A stretch of 48,841 nucleotides of DNA from Phycisphaerae bacterium (GCA_024102815.1 JAGFJJ010000016.1:1-48841); one strand, 5' to 3'; counted from the first letter of the stretch, positions 1 to 9,492 are shown. The notes: generated by a model not told the origin, from the letters alone. Program-made: numbers and translations.

Positions 1-227
1 CCATCCGTAACCGACAATCGAAATCAGCACGGGGGAAAGGGGGCGGTGTGTCCCCGGCCCGCTCGCACGCCCGACCACAACGAATCAGCCCGTCTCATTC
101 GACAACTCATGAAATATGGCGGCTAAGGTAAAACCGCGACGGGTATGCGGAGCATCCCCGATGCGGGCCGGCGAACCGGCACGCCAGCCCCCTCTACGGC
201 CGTGGAAGGTCCAAGCAGCGCCCAGTC
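1..227. other. No gene recognised
   Basis: No reading frame here has a credible ribosome binding site or recognisable product. Around 120-200 several short GC-rich inverted segments could fold, but they match no RNA family I can name. Confidence 0.5.
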
Positions 228-407
228 CTAGTTCCCGCTGGGTCCCGGATAGAGATCGTTGAGGATTTCGGTAGTGGTTGTGCCCAGATAGGACGCGATG
301 CCGTCGACAATAGCGTCCCGGAACTGCACACCGATATCGCAGGCGGTTGTGCTTAGGCAGACCAGCAGGCCGACAGTCATCAATGCTCGTCGCAGATAGC
401 TACGCAT
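228..407 (-). CDS. Small putative lipoprotein, 59 aa
   Basis: Short gene with a classic secretion signal: MRSYLRRALMTVGLLVCL, with a basic n-region and hydrophobic core, followed by STTAC, which can serve as a lipobox with the cysteine at residue 23. The mature part is only about 36 residues (DIGVQFRDAIVDGIASYLG and a Pro/Gly/Asn tail ending PGPSGN). The ATG is preceded by a GGAGATGAAGG ribosome binding site, which fixes the start. It stands alone between non-coding stretches and points away from the following gene. Function unknown; a membrane-anchored small protein is inferred only from the signal sequence. The frame, binding site and signal peptide together make it likely real despite its size. 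Confidence 0.7.
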   Translation of the reverse strand: MRSYLRRALMTVGLLVCLSTTACDIGVQFRDAIVDGIASYLGTTTTEILNDLYPGPSGN

Positions 408-699
408 CCTTCATCTCCGCGTTTTGGGCGACTCTCGAAACAGTGATTCGACTCGCCGCGAGGATTGGTCAATGCCACGCGCCCCGGCACTGACCGCGTT
501 CCATGCACCAGCAAACCCGAAGGTCCTCGGTGCGCACACCGGCAGCGGCCTCCCGTGACACCGGGATCACTCCATCTGCATCGGCAATTCGTGTGCCAGA
601 ACCCCGGAAAGTGCCATGAGGCGCCTCCTCCCCAATCCATGACTCGCCTGCCTGTCATCGCAGGGGTGTGTACAATCCTGGGCCTCGGCGGCGGCGCCG

Positions 700-1263
700 T
701 CAATAGAAATCAGAGTGGCTGATATCGTCGCGGATGAAGTTCACCTGCTCCGCGAGTTGATCCAGCTCAGCCAGGAAGTTCTTGCGATTGAATTCGTGCG
801 GAATCATGACGGTAAAGCGGTGTCGATACGTAACCAACCCCGCCGGCCGCGGAAGTTCCGCCTTGTGCGCGTGGTGCGCCACGATGGACAAGCCGTGCCT
901 CGTGAAGAACGAGGTCATTGCCGTGAGCAGGCCGTCGAAGTCCGGGGAGGAAACCCGAAGCGTCAGGGGCAGCGACTCCGCCAGATTGCGCGGCTCGAGT
1001 TCCCGAATCCGGGTGAACAGGGCCAGCAACTGGAGGGACTCGCCCAGCTTTGGTGCATCCTTCTCCACCAGTTCGAGCTGCCGCGGTGTCCCCATGACGT
1101 AGAGCAGGACCACCGCTTCGGTGCTCAGCGTATGTGCAATGCCCTCTCGAATGGCTGCGCCGCGTTTCACGACGAACTCGGCCGCTTCCTGAAGAATGCC
1201 CACGCGGTCCCGCCCGATCAGATGCAGCAGACCGAATTCGATTCCCGTGGCGTTCGTGGTCAC
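700..1263 (-). CDS. Tandem ACT-domain protein (GcvR-like)
   Basis: About 187 aa with two ACT-type regulatory domains. The first starts with FGLLHLIGRDRVGILQEAAE (a beta strand, then the ligand-binding turn GRDRVGI); the second starts near LTLRVSSPDFDGLLTAMTSF. Paired ACT domains of this length occur in GcvR-like regulators of the glycine cleavage system and in other amino-acid sensors, acting in the cytoplasm. No DNA-binding domain is visible, so a regulatory role would be by protein contact. The frame stays open upstream to 1572, but the first 100 residues look like non-coding translation. I therefore place the start at a GTG preceded by GGGAG with 8-nt spacing; a GTG three codons upstream is an alternative. 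Divergent from the exchanger gene downstream. Confidence 0.6.
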   Translation of the reverse strand: MTTNATGIEFGLLHLIGRDRVGILQEAAEFVVKRGAAIREGIAHTLSTEAVVLLYVMGTPRQLELVEKDAPKLGESLQLLALFTRIRELEPRNLAESLPLTLRVSSPDFDGLLTAMTSFFTRHGLSIVAHHAHKAELPRPAGLVTYRHRFTVMIPHEFNRKNFLAELDQLAEQVNFIRDDISHSDFY

Positions 1264-1529
1264 CGCGAGCACTCCCAGACCCGGCGAGCCCCGACCAACG
1301 GCTGCCGGAGCGTACGCTTTCCGCGGACGTCCCCCTGTGGCGGAGGCACGGCCACGCAAATCGCGTGCGGGGCGATCGTACGGACCGTTGCAGGCCGAGT
1401 CAACCGGACATGCCTCGTGCCGCCCGCCCTCCGTGTCCTTGTCGCCGCCTGCGCCATGCATAGACTCCACCGACCGGTCCGCAGCGCGGTTGCGACCGTG
1501 AAACGCCTTTAACGCCGCTTCGGGTTTCG

Positions 1530-2651
1530 ATGGATATCGTGGTCGTCCTAAATCTGGTTGGCGGGTTCGCACTGCTTGCCTTCGGCGGAGAATTGCTCGT
1601 CCGGGGGGCGGCTCGCCTCGCCGGCCTCTTCGGCGTCTCCTCCCTCGTCATCGGACTGACCGTGGTGGCGTTCGGCACGAGTGCCCCGGAACTTGCGGTC
1701 AGTGTCCGTTCCGCCCTGACCGGCCAAGCCGACATCGCCGTCGGTAATGTCGTCGGCAGCAACATCCTGAACGTCCTTCTGATCCTCGGACTCTCCGCGG
1801 CCTTGACCCCGTTGATGGTCTCGCGCCAACTGGTCCGTTTTGATGTCTGGGTGATGATCGGTGTTTCCGTCCTGATGCTGCTCATGGCCCTTGACCGCAA
1901 GCTCGATCGCATCGACGGCGCCATTCTGGTCATCGGACTGCTGCTCTACGTCATATGGTCCATCCGTGCGAGTCGCCGGGAGCAGGCTGCCCTTTTCGCG
2001 GCCGAGATGGTGGCTCCCGCGCCCGCGGGCTTGCCGAACACGCTGGCTGTGCCCGTCAATCTCGCTCTCGTCGCCGTCGGTCTGGCTTTGTTGGTCTGGG
2101 GTGCGGCGCTGATTGTCGCCGGTGCCGTCGCCATCGCCACGTGGATGGGCATCAGCCAACTGGTCATCGGTCTCACGATCGTGGCTGTTGGCACATCGTT
2201 GCCCGAGGTGGTGACCTCCGTCGTGGCCGCCCTCCGCGGCGAGCGCGACATCGCTGTCGGCAACATCGTCGGAAGCAACATATTCAACGTTCTTTGCGTG
2301 CTCGGCGTGACCGCGGCCGTCGGGGGGCAGGGCATCCAGGTATCCGAAAAGGCCCTCACCTTCGATATTCCCGTGATGATTGCGGTGAACGCGGCCTGCC
2401 TGCCCATCTTCTTTACCGGTTACCGCATCGGCCGCTGGGAGGGCGTTCTCTTCCTCGCTTATTACGTCCTCTACGTCATCTATCTGACCCTGGACGCGAC
2501 TTCCAGTGCCGCCCTGACCGGCTTCCGGGAAGCAATGCTGTGGTTTGTTATTCCGATCACGGTAATCACCCTGGTGGTCATCTCGTTTCGGTACTGGCGA
2601 ACGCTGCATCTGGAATCTCGTGCAGCGGCATCGGGCAGCGCGGAAGTGTGA
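1530..2651 (+). CDS. Sodium/calcium exchanger family protein
   Basis: A 373-aa inner-membrane antiporter of the CaCA superfamily (YrbG/CaxA-type). It shows the diagnostic internal duplication: the first alpha repeat contains GTSAPELAVSV and GNVVGSNILNVLLILGL, and the second contains GTSLPEVVTSV and GNIVGSNIFNVLCVLGV. Both repeats keep the acidic residue (APEL, LPEV) and the GNxVGSN motif that form the cation sites. About ten hydrophobic segments are visible. The family exchanges Ca2+ for Na+ or H+. The ATG start gives an N-terminus that goes straight into the first membrane helix. The downstream regulator gene follows closely, so the two may be co-transcribed. Confidence 0.9.
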   Translation: MDIVVVLNLVGGFALLAFGGELLVRGAARLAGLFGVSSLVIGLTVVAFGTSAPELAVSVRSALTGQADIAVGNVVGSNILNVLLILGLSAALTPLMVSRQLVRFDVWVMIGVSVLMLLMALDRKLDRIDGAILVIGLLLYVIWSIRASRREQAALFAAEMVAPAPAGLPNTLAVPVNLALVAVGLALLVWGAALIVAGAVAIATWMGISQLVIGLTIVAVGTSLPEVVTSVVAALRGERDIAVGNIVGSNIFNVLCVLGVTAAVGGQGIQVSEKALTFDIPVMIAVNAACLPIFFTGYRIGRWEGVLFLAYYVLYVIYLTLDATSSAALTGFREAMLWFVIPITVITLVVISFRYWRTLHLESRAAASGSAEV

Positions 2652-2718
2652 CGAACCCCTGTGCGGCTATGATGCAGGGGCAAGCTTCGACGGAAAATTC
2701 GACGTTGAGAATCTCCCG

Positions 2719-4182
2719 ATGATCGATCGCGTCATGTTGATCGGCGGTGACACCCGCCTCCGCAAGCTCGTTGAGGAGGCCTGTGGTGCTGAGAACGTTC
2801 ACGCTCTTCATGCTGCGAGCTACGAGGCCGTTTCCCCTCCCGCCGCGTCCGGCGAGCGACCATCCGAGATAGTCCTCTGCGATTATGAGACTTTCCCGAG
2901 CGTGCGAAGCGACTGGCCGACGGTTGGGGTCCTGCTCATCGACGAGCCCTCTTCCAGTGATACCACCATCGAGGCCATCAAGCAGGGCGCACTCGACTTT
3001 CTCGTCCGCCCGACGACCGTTGCCTCACTTGCCCGCCAGATCCGCGATGCGCTGCGTATCAGTCGGGCGATCGAGCTCCCCGCGGAGCGCGACGAGACCC
3101 ACCGGGATTCTCGCGTCGAACGCATCATCGGGCAGTCACCCGCCATGACCGAGCTCTACAAGCTCGTCGCCCTCATCGCTCCCCGCGATATCAACGTGCT
3201 CATTACCGGTGAGAGCGGGACCGGAAAGGAGCTTGTCGCCCGGGCCATCCTTCATCACAGTCCCCGCCGCGATCATCCTTACCTGGCCGTCAACTGCGCC
3301 GCCATCCCGGAGACGCTTCTGGAAAGTGAACTGTTCGGACACGAAAAAGGCGCCTTTACCGGCGCCACGTCGCGCCGTCTCGGCAAGTTTGAGCAATGCG
3401 ACGGCGGGACGCTCTTCCTGGATGAGGTCGGCGACATCCCGCTGCCGACCCAGGCCAAACTTCTCCGTGTACTCCAGGACGGGAGTTTTCAGCGCCTGGG
3501 TTCCTCTCAGACGCAGAACTGCGACGTTCGCATCATCTCCGCGACGCACCAGCCGCTCGAGACCATGATCCGGGAGCAGCGCTTCCGTCGCGATCTCTAC
3601 TACAGATTCCGCGTCGCCAGCGTCGAGGTTCCCCCTTTGCGCGAGCGGGAAGTGGACGTTGTGCTTCTTGCCCACTACTTCGTGCGCCGCTACAACGCCC
3701 TGCTCGGCACGGAGATCCGCAGTTTCGCCCCAGATACCCTCCCGTTGCTCTTGCGCTACCCTTGGCCGGGCAACGTCCGCGAGCTGGAGAACGCGATAAA
3801 GTCTGCACTGGTCGTTGCCCGGGGGACGATCCTCTTGCCCGAATTCCTGCCGGATCACATTCGGGCCGGAACGCCGGCCGCGGCTGAGGACGCCATCCCA
3901 GACTCACGAGCGGTCGGGTTCGAGACTTTGCCACTTCGCCAGCTTGCCGACCGGCTCATCGCCGGGCCCTCGTTTGAGGGGCGCGTTCGCGCCACCGCAC
4001 TGGACGTGCTGGATCGCGAGTTAGTGCGCGCGGCCTTGGAGCGCCACGCCGGGCGGCTTGCCCCCGCCGCCCGCCAACTTGGCATCAGTCGCGCGACGCT
4101 TCGCCAACGTGTCCGACAGCTCGGCCTCGAGACCGAATTCAAGGTAACGGGGATCCGCTCGAACGAGATGGCCTCAGATTAG
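2719..4182 (+). CDS. Sigma-54-dependent NtrC-family regulator
   Basis: A 487-aa bacterial enhancer-binding protein with three parts. The first is an N-terminal receiver-like domain (residues about 1-125). The second is a central AAA+ domain with Walker A GESGTGKE, the sigma-54 contact loop GAFTGA, Walker B GGTLFLDEVGD and the arginine-finger region FRRDLYYRF. The third is a C-terminal Fis-type helix-turn-helix (LAPAARQLGISRATLRQRV). It would activate RNA polymerase holding sigma-54 from an upstream site. The receiver looks degenerate: the usual acidic pair near the N-terminus reads GGD, and the conserved lysine position reads LVRP instead of LxKP, although an Asp is present at LCDYE. I prefer the ATG at 2719, where the receiver fold starts; an in-frame GTG at 2620 overlaps the exchanger gene. 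No partner histidine kinase is in view. Confidence 0.9.
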   Translation: MIDRVMLIGGDTRLRKLVEEACGAENVHALHAASYEAVSPPAASGERPSEIVLCDYETFPSVRSDWPTVGVLLIDEPSSSDTTIEAIKQGALDFLVRPTTVASLARQIRDALRISRAIELPAERDETHRDSRVERIIGQSPAMTELYKLVALIAPRDINVLITGESGTGKELVARAILHHSPRRDHPYLAVNCAAIPETLLESELFGHEKGAFTGATSRRLGKFEQCDGGTLFLDEVGDIPLPTQAKLLRVLQDGSFQRLGSSQTQNCDVRIISATHQPLETMIREQRFRRDLYYRFRVASVEVPPLREREVDVVLLAHYFVRRYNALLGTEIRSFAPDTLPLLLRYPWPGNVRELENAIKSALVVARGTILLPEFLPDHIRAGTPAAAEDAIPDSRAVGFETLPLRQLADRLIAGPSFEGRVRATALDVLDRELVRAALERHAGRLAPAARQLGISRATLRQRVRQLGLETEFKVTGIRSNEMASD

Positions 4183-4482
4183 CCAAAGTGGATAAAATTT
4201 GTCCCTTCCGGACCGCATATTGCCATCTGTTAAACCCGGCCTCATGCATTGATGTATCTGTAAGCGACTATAAATAAATAGTTTATATAAACATCGCATT
4301 GGCTGTTTCGACGGCACGCCTCCTGCCATTCCTCTCCTGACGGGTGGCGCGAACGACACCCGTCCAGTCGCTCAGTCTGATTGAGACGAATTGGCGCTCC
4401 GCCCAGCGGAACGCCCTACGGCGGACGGAAATCCGCGAGGGCTGAAGCGACCCGCAGGTTTCGTTCGCGGAAAGGGTGGCCG
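4183..4482. other. Intergenic region with AT-rich island
   Basis: No gene seen. The stretch 4260-4300 is strikingly AT-rich (runs such as TATAAATAAATAG and TTTATATAAAC) against a GC-rich background, so it may hold promoter elements for the zinc finger gene downstream. I find no clear sigma-54 GG-N10-GC element. Confidence 0.4.
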
Positions 4483-4755
4483 ATGCAGATGACCACCAGC
4501 CGATCGCGGAGGTTCAATCGACGTGATTCACTCCTCGAAATCGCCTGGGGCGCGGATGTGCCCTGGCTCAAGCGGGCGGCCGCGGGACCGGCCTTGGAAG
4601 CTCGCGACGCGTTGCGGGATTCGCCTGCGAAGGCGAAGGGAGTCTGTGCCGACTGCGGCAAGCGAATCCCCGCGGCGCGTCTGAGGATCATTCCCGACGC
4701 CACGCGATGCGTTCCCTGCCAGGAAGCGTTGGAGGCGAAGTCGGGAGCAGCTTGA
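4483..4755 (+). CDS. DksA/TraR C4-type zinc finger protein
   Basis: A 90-aa protein whose C-terminal half carries the C4 zinc finger of the DksA/TraR family: CADCGKRIPAARL, then 10 residues on, CVPCQEAL. Length and the arginine-rich N-terminus resemble the short YbiI-type members rather than full-length DksA, which has an N-terminal coiled coil. Full-length relatives bind RNA polymerase through its secondary channel; whether this short form does is unknown. The ATG at 4483 is preceded by AAAGGG. The frame is open to 4381, but the extra residues are unlike the family, so the shorter start is chosen. Confidence 0.75.
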   Translation: MQMTTSRSRRFNRRDSLLEIAWGADVPWLKRAAAGPALEARDALRDSPAKAKGVCADCGKRIPAARLRIIPDATRCVPCQEALEAKSGAA

Positions 4756-5330
4756 TGAAAGGGGGCAACCCAATGTTGATCATTCGTCTGTGCTACCATG
4801 TCACTCAGCCGGGAGTTTGGGCCAAGCTCCCACCGTTCCGGCCACGAGATCCGCCTCCAGGATGAGTTCGCCGGAGGGCCGGCCTCTCTCAACAATGCGA
4901 AGGGAACTGATGTGCGACCGGGTTGGATGGTACCGACCCGGTCTTATCGTTGCCGAGATCGTCCGGATCCCGCGCCGGCAGATCCCAAGTGTGCTGGCGC
5001 AAATATGCGGGCGGCTGATGTTCGTTCCGGCACAGGTGGAGTCCGGTAAATGCAGGGCGGATTCTGAGTCCCGGTTTCCGCGAAGTGACCCTGACGGCCG
5101 CCCGCGACGCTTGTCATTCATCATCCGTTTGAACAATGCCCGCGCGCTTTCATCGCTCACCCGGTGAATGTTCGTCGGAGAGAATCTTGCCGCCAGTGAT
5201 TGGACCCCTGATCGAACTCGTCGATTTGCCGAGCCACCCCGCGCGAATGTCACCAGCCGGTTCGCCGTTCCCGAATGTTCTGCTAGGATAGCCGGCGCTG
5301 GATCCTGGCGATGCGAACGGTGGGAACAGC
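4756..5330. other. No convincing gene
   Basis: Several overlapping open frames exist on both strands (for example 4790-5167 on plus and 4801-5253 on minus), but none has a recognisable domain, consistent codon pattern or ribosome binding site. The stretch immediately before 5331 should contain the tRNA promoter; a TAGGAT box at 5284-5289 is a weak -10 candidate. Confidence 0.4.
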
Positions 5331-5403
5331 GGGCCTGTAGCTCAGCGGTTAGAGCAGGCGACTCATAATCGCTTGGTCGGGGGTTCGAATCCCTCCAGGC
5401 CCA
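5331..5403 (+). tRNA. tRNA-Ile2 (anticodon CAU, lysidine type)
   Basis: A complete cloverleaf can be folded: acceptor GGGCCTG/CAGGCCC, D-arm GCTC/GAGC, anticodon stem GGCGA/TCGCT with loop CTCATAA, and T-arm GGGGG-TTCGAAT-CCCTC. The anticodon is CAT. The anticodon arm GGCGACTCATAATCGCTTGG is the one found in bacterial isoleucine tRNA that reads AUA after TilS converts the wobble C to lysidine, not that of initiator or elongator methionine tRNA. The 3' CCA is not encoded. It sits directly before the convergent glycogen phosphorylase gene. Confidence 0.93.
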
Positions 5404-5436
5404 ATGGTCGGACTTGAAATTGGCGCAACCCGCAAC

Positions 5437-7944
5437 TCATTTGCCGCTCGCCAGCCTCACCTTTACCGGCTTCGCCCGCCAAATGTCTCGTGCGTATTCC
5501 TGAATCGTTCGGTCGCTGGAGAAGCGCCCCATGTTGGCCGTGTTCAGGATCGACAGCCGCGTCCAGCGATCCACGTCGCGATACGCCTCCTCCACCTCGT
5601 TCTGGCAACGGATGTACGCCTCATAGTCCGCCAGAACGAGGAAGTAGTCGCCGTGGTGCAGCAGCGCGTCGTAGATCGGCTGGAATGTCCCCGGCGCTTC
5701 CGGACAGAATGTGTCATCGCAGAGCGTAAGCAACGCCTGACGCAGTTCTTCATTGGATTGATAATATCGCCACGGGTTGTAGCCCGACGCCCGTGCCGCT
5801 TCGACTTCCTCGGCCGTCAGTCCGAACGTGAAGATGTTGTTGTCGCCCACCGCCTCGCGGATCTCCACGTTGGCGCCGTCGAGCGTTCCGATCGTCACCG
5901 CGCCGTTGAGGGCGAACTTCATATTCCCCGTGCCCGACGCCTCCATGCCCGCGGTCGAAATCTGCTCAGAGAGCTCCGCCGCCGGAATAATCGCTTCCGC
6001 GAGGGAAACGCCGTAGTTCTCGGGAAAGACGACCCGCAGCTTGTTGCGTACAAATGGATCGTTCTCGATGGTTCGTCCCACGGCGTTGGCAAGGTGAATG
6101 ATGAGCTTGGCTCGGTGATATCCCGGGGCGGCCTTGCCCGCGATCAGGACGGTCCGAGGGAGGAAATCACCCCCTGGATTCCGGCGAATCCGCTGGAAAA
6201 GCGTAATGACATGCAGGATGTTCAGCAGTTGCCGCTTGTACTCATGTATACGTTTCACCTGGCAATCGAGCAGCCAGTCCGGCTTGATTCGCAGCCCCTG
6301 CGTCTTCTTCAAGTATTCTCCCAGCCGCTCCTTGTTCAGTCGCTTGATCTCCCTCCACTGGGCGCAGAAGGAGGCGTCGCCGGCGAAGGGAATCAGCCGG
6401 TGCAGTTCGTCAAGATCCTTAAGCCACGCATCGCCGATGGCCTCGCTGATCAGGTATGCCAGGGGAGCGTTCGCCTTCTTGAGCCAACGCCGCGGCGTAA
6501 TGCCGTTGGTCTTGTTGTTGAACTTGGCCGGATAAAGGGCGTCGAAGTCGCGGAAAAGCCGTTCGACCAGAATCCGCGAATGCAGCGCCGAGACGCCGTT
6601 GACCGAGTGACTTCCCACGATCGCCAGGTTGGCCATCCGCACCCGCCGCTGGGGCTCTTCCTGAATCAGCGACATGCGTTCGACCGCCGCCGGGTCGTGG
6701 GGAAATGCACATCGAACGTCGTCCAGGAAGCGGCGGTTGATTTCGTAAATGACCTGCATGTGCCGCGGCAGCAGGCGTTCCATCAGCGCCACGGGCCAGG
6801 TCTCCAGCGCTTCCGGCAGCACGGTATGATTCGTGTACGCGAAAACGCGCGTCGTGATGTCCCACGCCTGTTCCCAGCCCAATCCGTGAAAGTCCATCAG
6901 CAGGCGCATGGCCTCCGGAATCGCCAGTGCCGGGTGGGTGTCGTTGAGTTGGATCGCGGCCCGCTCGGGCAGTTCCGCCCATTCCTCGTGCTGAGACCGG
7001 AACCGTTGCAGGATCTCCTGAAGCGATGCCGAGACCAGCAGGTATTCCTGCTTGAGCCGCAGCTCCTGCCCCTGTGCGAAGTCGTCCTTGGGATACAGCA
7101 CCTTGGTGATGTTCTCCGCCTGCGACTTGTCCTGGCAGGCACGAAGGTAATCACCATGGTTGAAGTAGTTCAGGTCGAATTCGTTGGTTGCACGCGCCGC
7201 AAAGAGACGCAGCGTATTCACCGTGTTGTTGCGATAGCCCGGCACCGGCACGTCGTACGGCAGCGCCAGCACGTCCGCCGTATCCACCCAACGGAATCGC
7301 AATTGTCCTTCGAGGTCCCGGTACGATTCCGATCGCCCATAGTATTGAATCCGTATCACGTCTTCCGGCCTGGCGATCTCCCACGGGCTCCCTGAGCGCA
7401 GCCAGTCGTCCGGCTCTTCCACCTGCCGTCCGTCGCGGATGCGCTGCGTGAACATGCCTTGTTCGTAACGCAGTCCGTAGCCGTATGCGGGAAGTTCCAA
7501 AGTCGCCATCGAGTCCAGGAAACAGGCCGCAAGCCGCCCGAGCCCGCCGTTACCCAGCCCAGCCTCTTCCTCCAGCTCGCGAATCTGTTCCAGGTCGTAG
7601 CCCAGTTCGAACAGCGCCTGATAGAGCTCATCATACAGTTGCAGGTTGACGAGACTGTTACCAAGCGTCCGGCCGATGAGAAACTCGAGCGAAAGGTAGT
7701 AGACGCGCTTTGTATCAGCCCGCTCGTAGTAGGCCCGCCGCGTGGCGATCCAGCGGTCGATCAGGCGGTCGCGGACGGCCATCGCTACCGCCACGAATAC
7801 ATCCCGTTCGGTCGCGTGCCCGGGGACTTTCGCCTGCGTGAAGCGAAGATGACTGAGAATCGATCCCCTGAGCGATTCGACGTCCAGGCCCAGGCGTTCG
7901 TCCCGGTCGAGCAGTGCCGACTTGGTGATTTGCTGTGTATTCAT
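5437..7944 (-). CDS. glgP: Glycogen/maltodextrin phosphorylase
   Basis: An 835-aa member of glycosyltransferase family 35, full length for the family. It releases glucose 1-phosphate from the non-reducing ends of glycogen or maltodextrins in the cytoplasm. Diagnostic segments include YYLSLEFLIGRTLGNSL and EEAGLGNGGLGRLAACFLDS near the N-terminus. The pyridoxal-phosphate lysine motif EASGTGNMKFALNG and the flanking GTLDGANVEI are in the C-terminal third. The ATG at 7944 starts the typical N-terminal helical region. It lies 45 bases downstream of the phosphofructokinase gene on the same strand, so the two probably form an operon linking glycogen breakdown to glycolysis. The distinction between GlgP and MalP cannot be made from sequence alone. 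Confidence 0.97.
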   Translation of the reverse strand: MNTQQITKSALLDRDERLGLDVESLRGSILSHLRFTQAKVPGHATERDVFVAVAMAVRDRLIDRWIATRRAYYERADTKRVYYLSLEFLIGRTLGNSLVNLQLYDELYQALFELGYDLEQIRELEEEAGLGNGGLGRLAACFLDSMATLELPAYGYGLRYEQGMFTQRIRDGRQVEEPDDWLRSGSPWEIARPEDVIRIQYYGRSESYRDLEGQLRFRWVDTADVLALPYDVPVPGYRNNTVNTLRLFAARATNEFDLNYFNHGDYLRACQDKSQAENITKVLYPKDDFAQGQELRLKQEYLLVSASLQEILQRFRSQHEEWAELPERAAIQLNDTHPALAIPEAMRLLMDFHGLGWEQAWDITTRVFAYTNHTVLPEALETWPVALMERLLPRHMQVIYEINRRFLDDVRCAFPHDPAAVERMSLIQEEPQRRVRMANLAIVGSHSVNGVSALHSRILVERLFRDFDALYPAKFNNKTNGITPRRWLKKANAPLAYLISEAIGDAWLKDLDELHRLIPFAGDASFCAQWREIKRLNKERLGEYLKKTQGLRIKPDWLLDCQVKRIHEYKRQLLNILHVITLFQRIRRNPGGDFLPRTVLIAGKAAPGYHRAKLIIHLANAVGRTIENDPFVRNKLRVVFPENYGVSLAEAIIPAAELSEQISTAGMEASGTGNMKFALNGAVTIGTLDGANVEIREAVGDNNIFTFGLTAEEVEAARASGYNPWRYYQSNEELRQALLTLCDDTFCPEAPGTFQPIYDALLHHGDYFLVLADYEAYIRCQNEVEEAYRDVDRWTRLSILNTANMGRFSSDRTIQEYARDIWRAKPVKVRLASGK

Positions 7945-7989
7945 TCGCTTGGCCTTGCCCTCGTTCCGACCCGAACGCCACGCCCGTGC

Positions 7990-9384
7990 CTATACGATCG
8001 CTCCTTCGAGCCCCGCCGCCGTCCAGTCGCAGACGGAATCTTCTTCTACATTGCCGCTGTTGATCATCGACGTCGGCTGTCCCGTACATTCCACGACGCT
8101 CTGCCACAGGTGGCCTGTCGGATCGAGGCGCTTGCTGTTGGCGACCGCCGCGGAGATGGGCACGTGGGTGAACTGATCATTCCAGTGTCCGACAAACATC
8201 CCCGTCTTGCCCGCCATCGCCGCGTGCGCCGCCATTTGACCAAGGATCCCCGCGAACAGCGAATCGCTCGGCGTTGCCGGCGCCGATCGAATCAGATAGC
8301 TGGGATCGATGTACTTGAGCGTGTGCGGAATGCTCATGAGGCGGAGATACTCGCCGATACGATCGCGAAGATACGTGCCGATATCCTTGAGTTTGATATT
8401 GCCCGAAGGGTCGCGTGCCGCGTCGCGATCCGTATCGGACTCGAACAGCCGCTGCCCCGCGCCCTCCGCCACGACCACCACGGCGTGCCGGCGCTTCTTC
8501 AGTTGGCGGGCGAGATGCGAGAAGAGTCCGTTGCTTCCCGCCAGTTCGAATTCCACCTCGGGAACCAGCACGAAGTCCGCGTCCCGGCTGGCAAGCGCCG
8601 CATGGGCCGCGATGAAACCCGCGTGCCGTCCCATGAGCTTGACCAGCCCCACGCCGTTCAGTGCTCCCGTCGCCTCGACGTGCGCCGCGCGGATGGCCAG
8701 CGATGCCTCCGAGAACGCGGTTTCGAATCCGAAGGTCCGCGTCGTGAACGGGATGTCGTTATCAATCGTTTTGGGAACCGACACGACGGCGATCTTGAGT
8801 CCCCGCCGTTCGATCTCCCGGCACAGAGCATCCGCGCCACGGAACGTCCCGTCTCCGCCGATGCAGAAGAGCATCTGGAGATTCAGCCGCTCCAGCGCAT
8901 CGACCATTTCCGCCGGCTCCTGGGGCCCGCGCGACGACGACAGAATCGTGCCCCCGCGTTGGTGAATATGGGCGACGGTCTCCGGGTCGAGCATGATCGG
9001 CCGGTGCCCGTACCGCGCGACCAGCCCCTCGAACCCGTACCGGAATCCGTAGATCAGCTCCACGCCGTAGTGCTCGTGGAGCTGGAGCACGATCGCCCGG
9101 ATTACATCGTTGAGCCCCGGGCAGAGCCCTCCGCACGTCACGATCCCGCAACGCGTCTTACTCGGGTCGAAGTAGACCTGCTCGCGCGGACCGGCCAGCT
9201 CGAAGCCGATGTCGCCGCCATCCTGCGATGCCTCCGTGCTCCCTTCGTCCTCGCCCGTAACGGTGTGGCGCAGCAGCGTCCGTGCGCCGTCGCTCACGTA
9301 ACGCGGCGTCCGGTAGGGCGAAGCCACGCGCCGCGGACCAAGCTCCGCGACGCGGAAATCCAACGGATTATTGTCCGTCCTCAT
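7990..9384 (-). CDS. ATP-dependent 6-phosphofructokinase, plant-type
   Basis: A 464-aa PfkA-superfamily enzyme that phosphorylates fructose 6-phosphate. Visible motifs are CGIVTCGGLCPGLNDVIR (phosphate-donor loop), GGDGTFRGAD, VPKTIDNDIPFTT (catalytic TIDND) and LMGRHAGFIA. Glycine in GGDGT with lysine in PKTIDND is the combination of the plant-type/group X enzymes. The glycine argues for ATP rather than pyrophosphate as donor, because PPi enzymes have GGDD. It is longer than E. coli PfkA (about 320 aa) because of an N-terminal extension typical of this group. The start at 9384 is chosen for its GAGGAACG ribosome binding site; an in-frame start 21 codons upstream has none. It lies just upstream of glgP. 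Confidence 0.92.
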   Translation of the reverse strand: MRTDNNPLDFRVAELGPRRVASPYRTPRYVSDGARTLLRHTVTGEDEGSTEASQDGGDIGFELAGPREQVYFDPSKTRCGIVTCGGLCPGLNDVIRAIVLQLHEHYGVELIYGFRYGFEGLVARYGHRPIMLDPETVAHIHQRGGTILSSSRGPQEPAEMVDALERLNLQMLFCIGGDGTFRGADALCREIERRGLKIAVVSVPKTIDNDIPFTTRTFGFETAFSEASLAIRAAHVEATGALNGVGLVKLMGRHAGFIAAHAALASRDADFVLVPEVEFELAGSNGLFSHLARQLKKRRHAVVVVAEGAGQRLFESDTDRDAARDPSGNIKLKDIGTYLRDRIGEYLRLMSIPHTLKYIDPSYLIRSAPATPSDSLFAGILGQMAAHAAMAGKTGMFVGHWNDQFTHVPISAAVANSKRLDPTGHLWQSVVECTGQPTSMINSGNVEEDSVCDWTAAGLEGAIV

Positions 9385-9463
9385 CGTTCCTCGCGTGAGC
9401 CAGCGTCCGGCTTCAAGTCGCCCTTCCAGCAACAGTCGGCCGGACACAGATCCTGTCGCTCCG

Positions 9464-9484
9464 CTCTGTGCCTTCGTGCCTCGC
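9464..9484 (-). repeat. Family A octamer repeat, host copy
   Basis: Reads CTCTGTGCCTTCGTGCCTCG on plus, i.e. two to three GGCACGRA units on minus. It lies between pfk and pckA and shows that family A is not restricted to the prophage. Confidence 0.6.
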
Positions 9485-9492
9485 TTTCGTTC

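Noticed and set aside
100..200. Possible riboswitch (GEMM-like segments GGTAAAACC and GCGGAGC)
   Set aside because: The consensus core and pairing of c-di-GMP riboswitches cannot be reconstructed, and no suitable downstream gene follows.
380..703. 107-codon minus-strand frame upstream of the 59-aa lipoprotein
   Set aside because: Pro/Arg/Cys/Trp-rich composition, no ribosome binding site; overlaps the real lipoprotein gene start in another frame.
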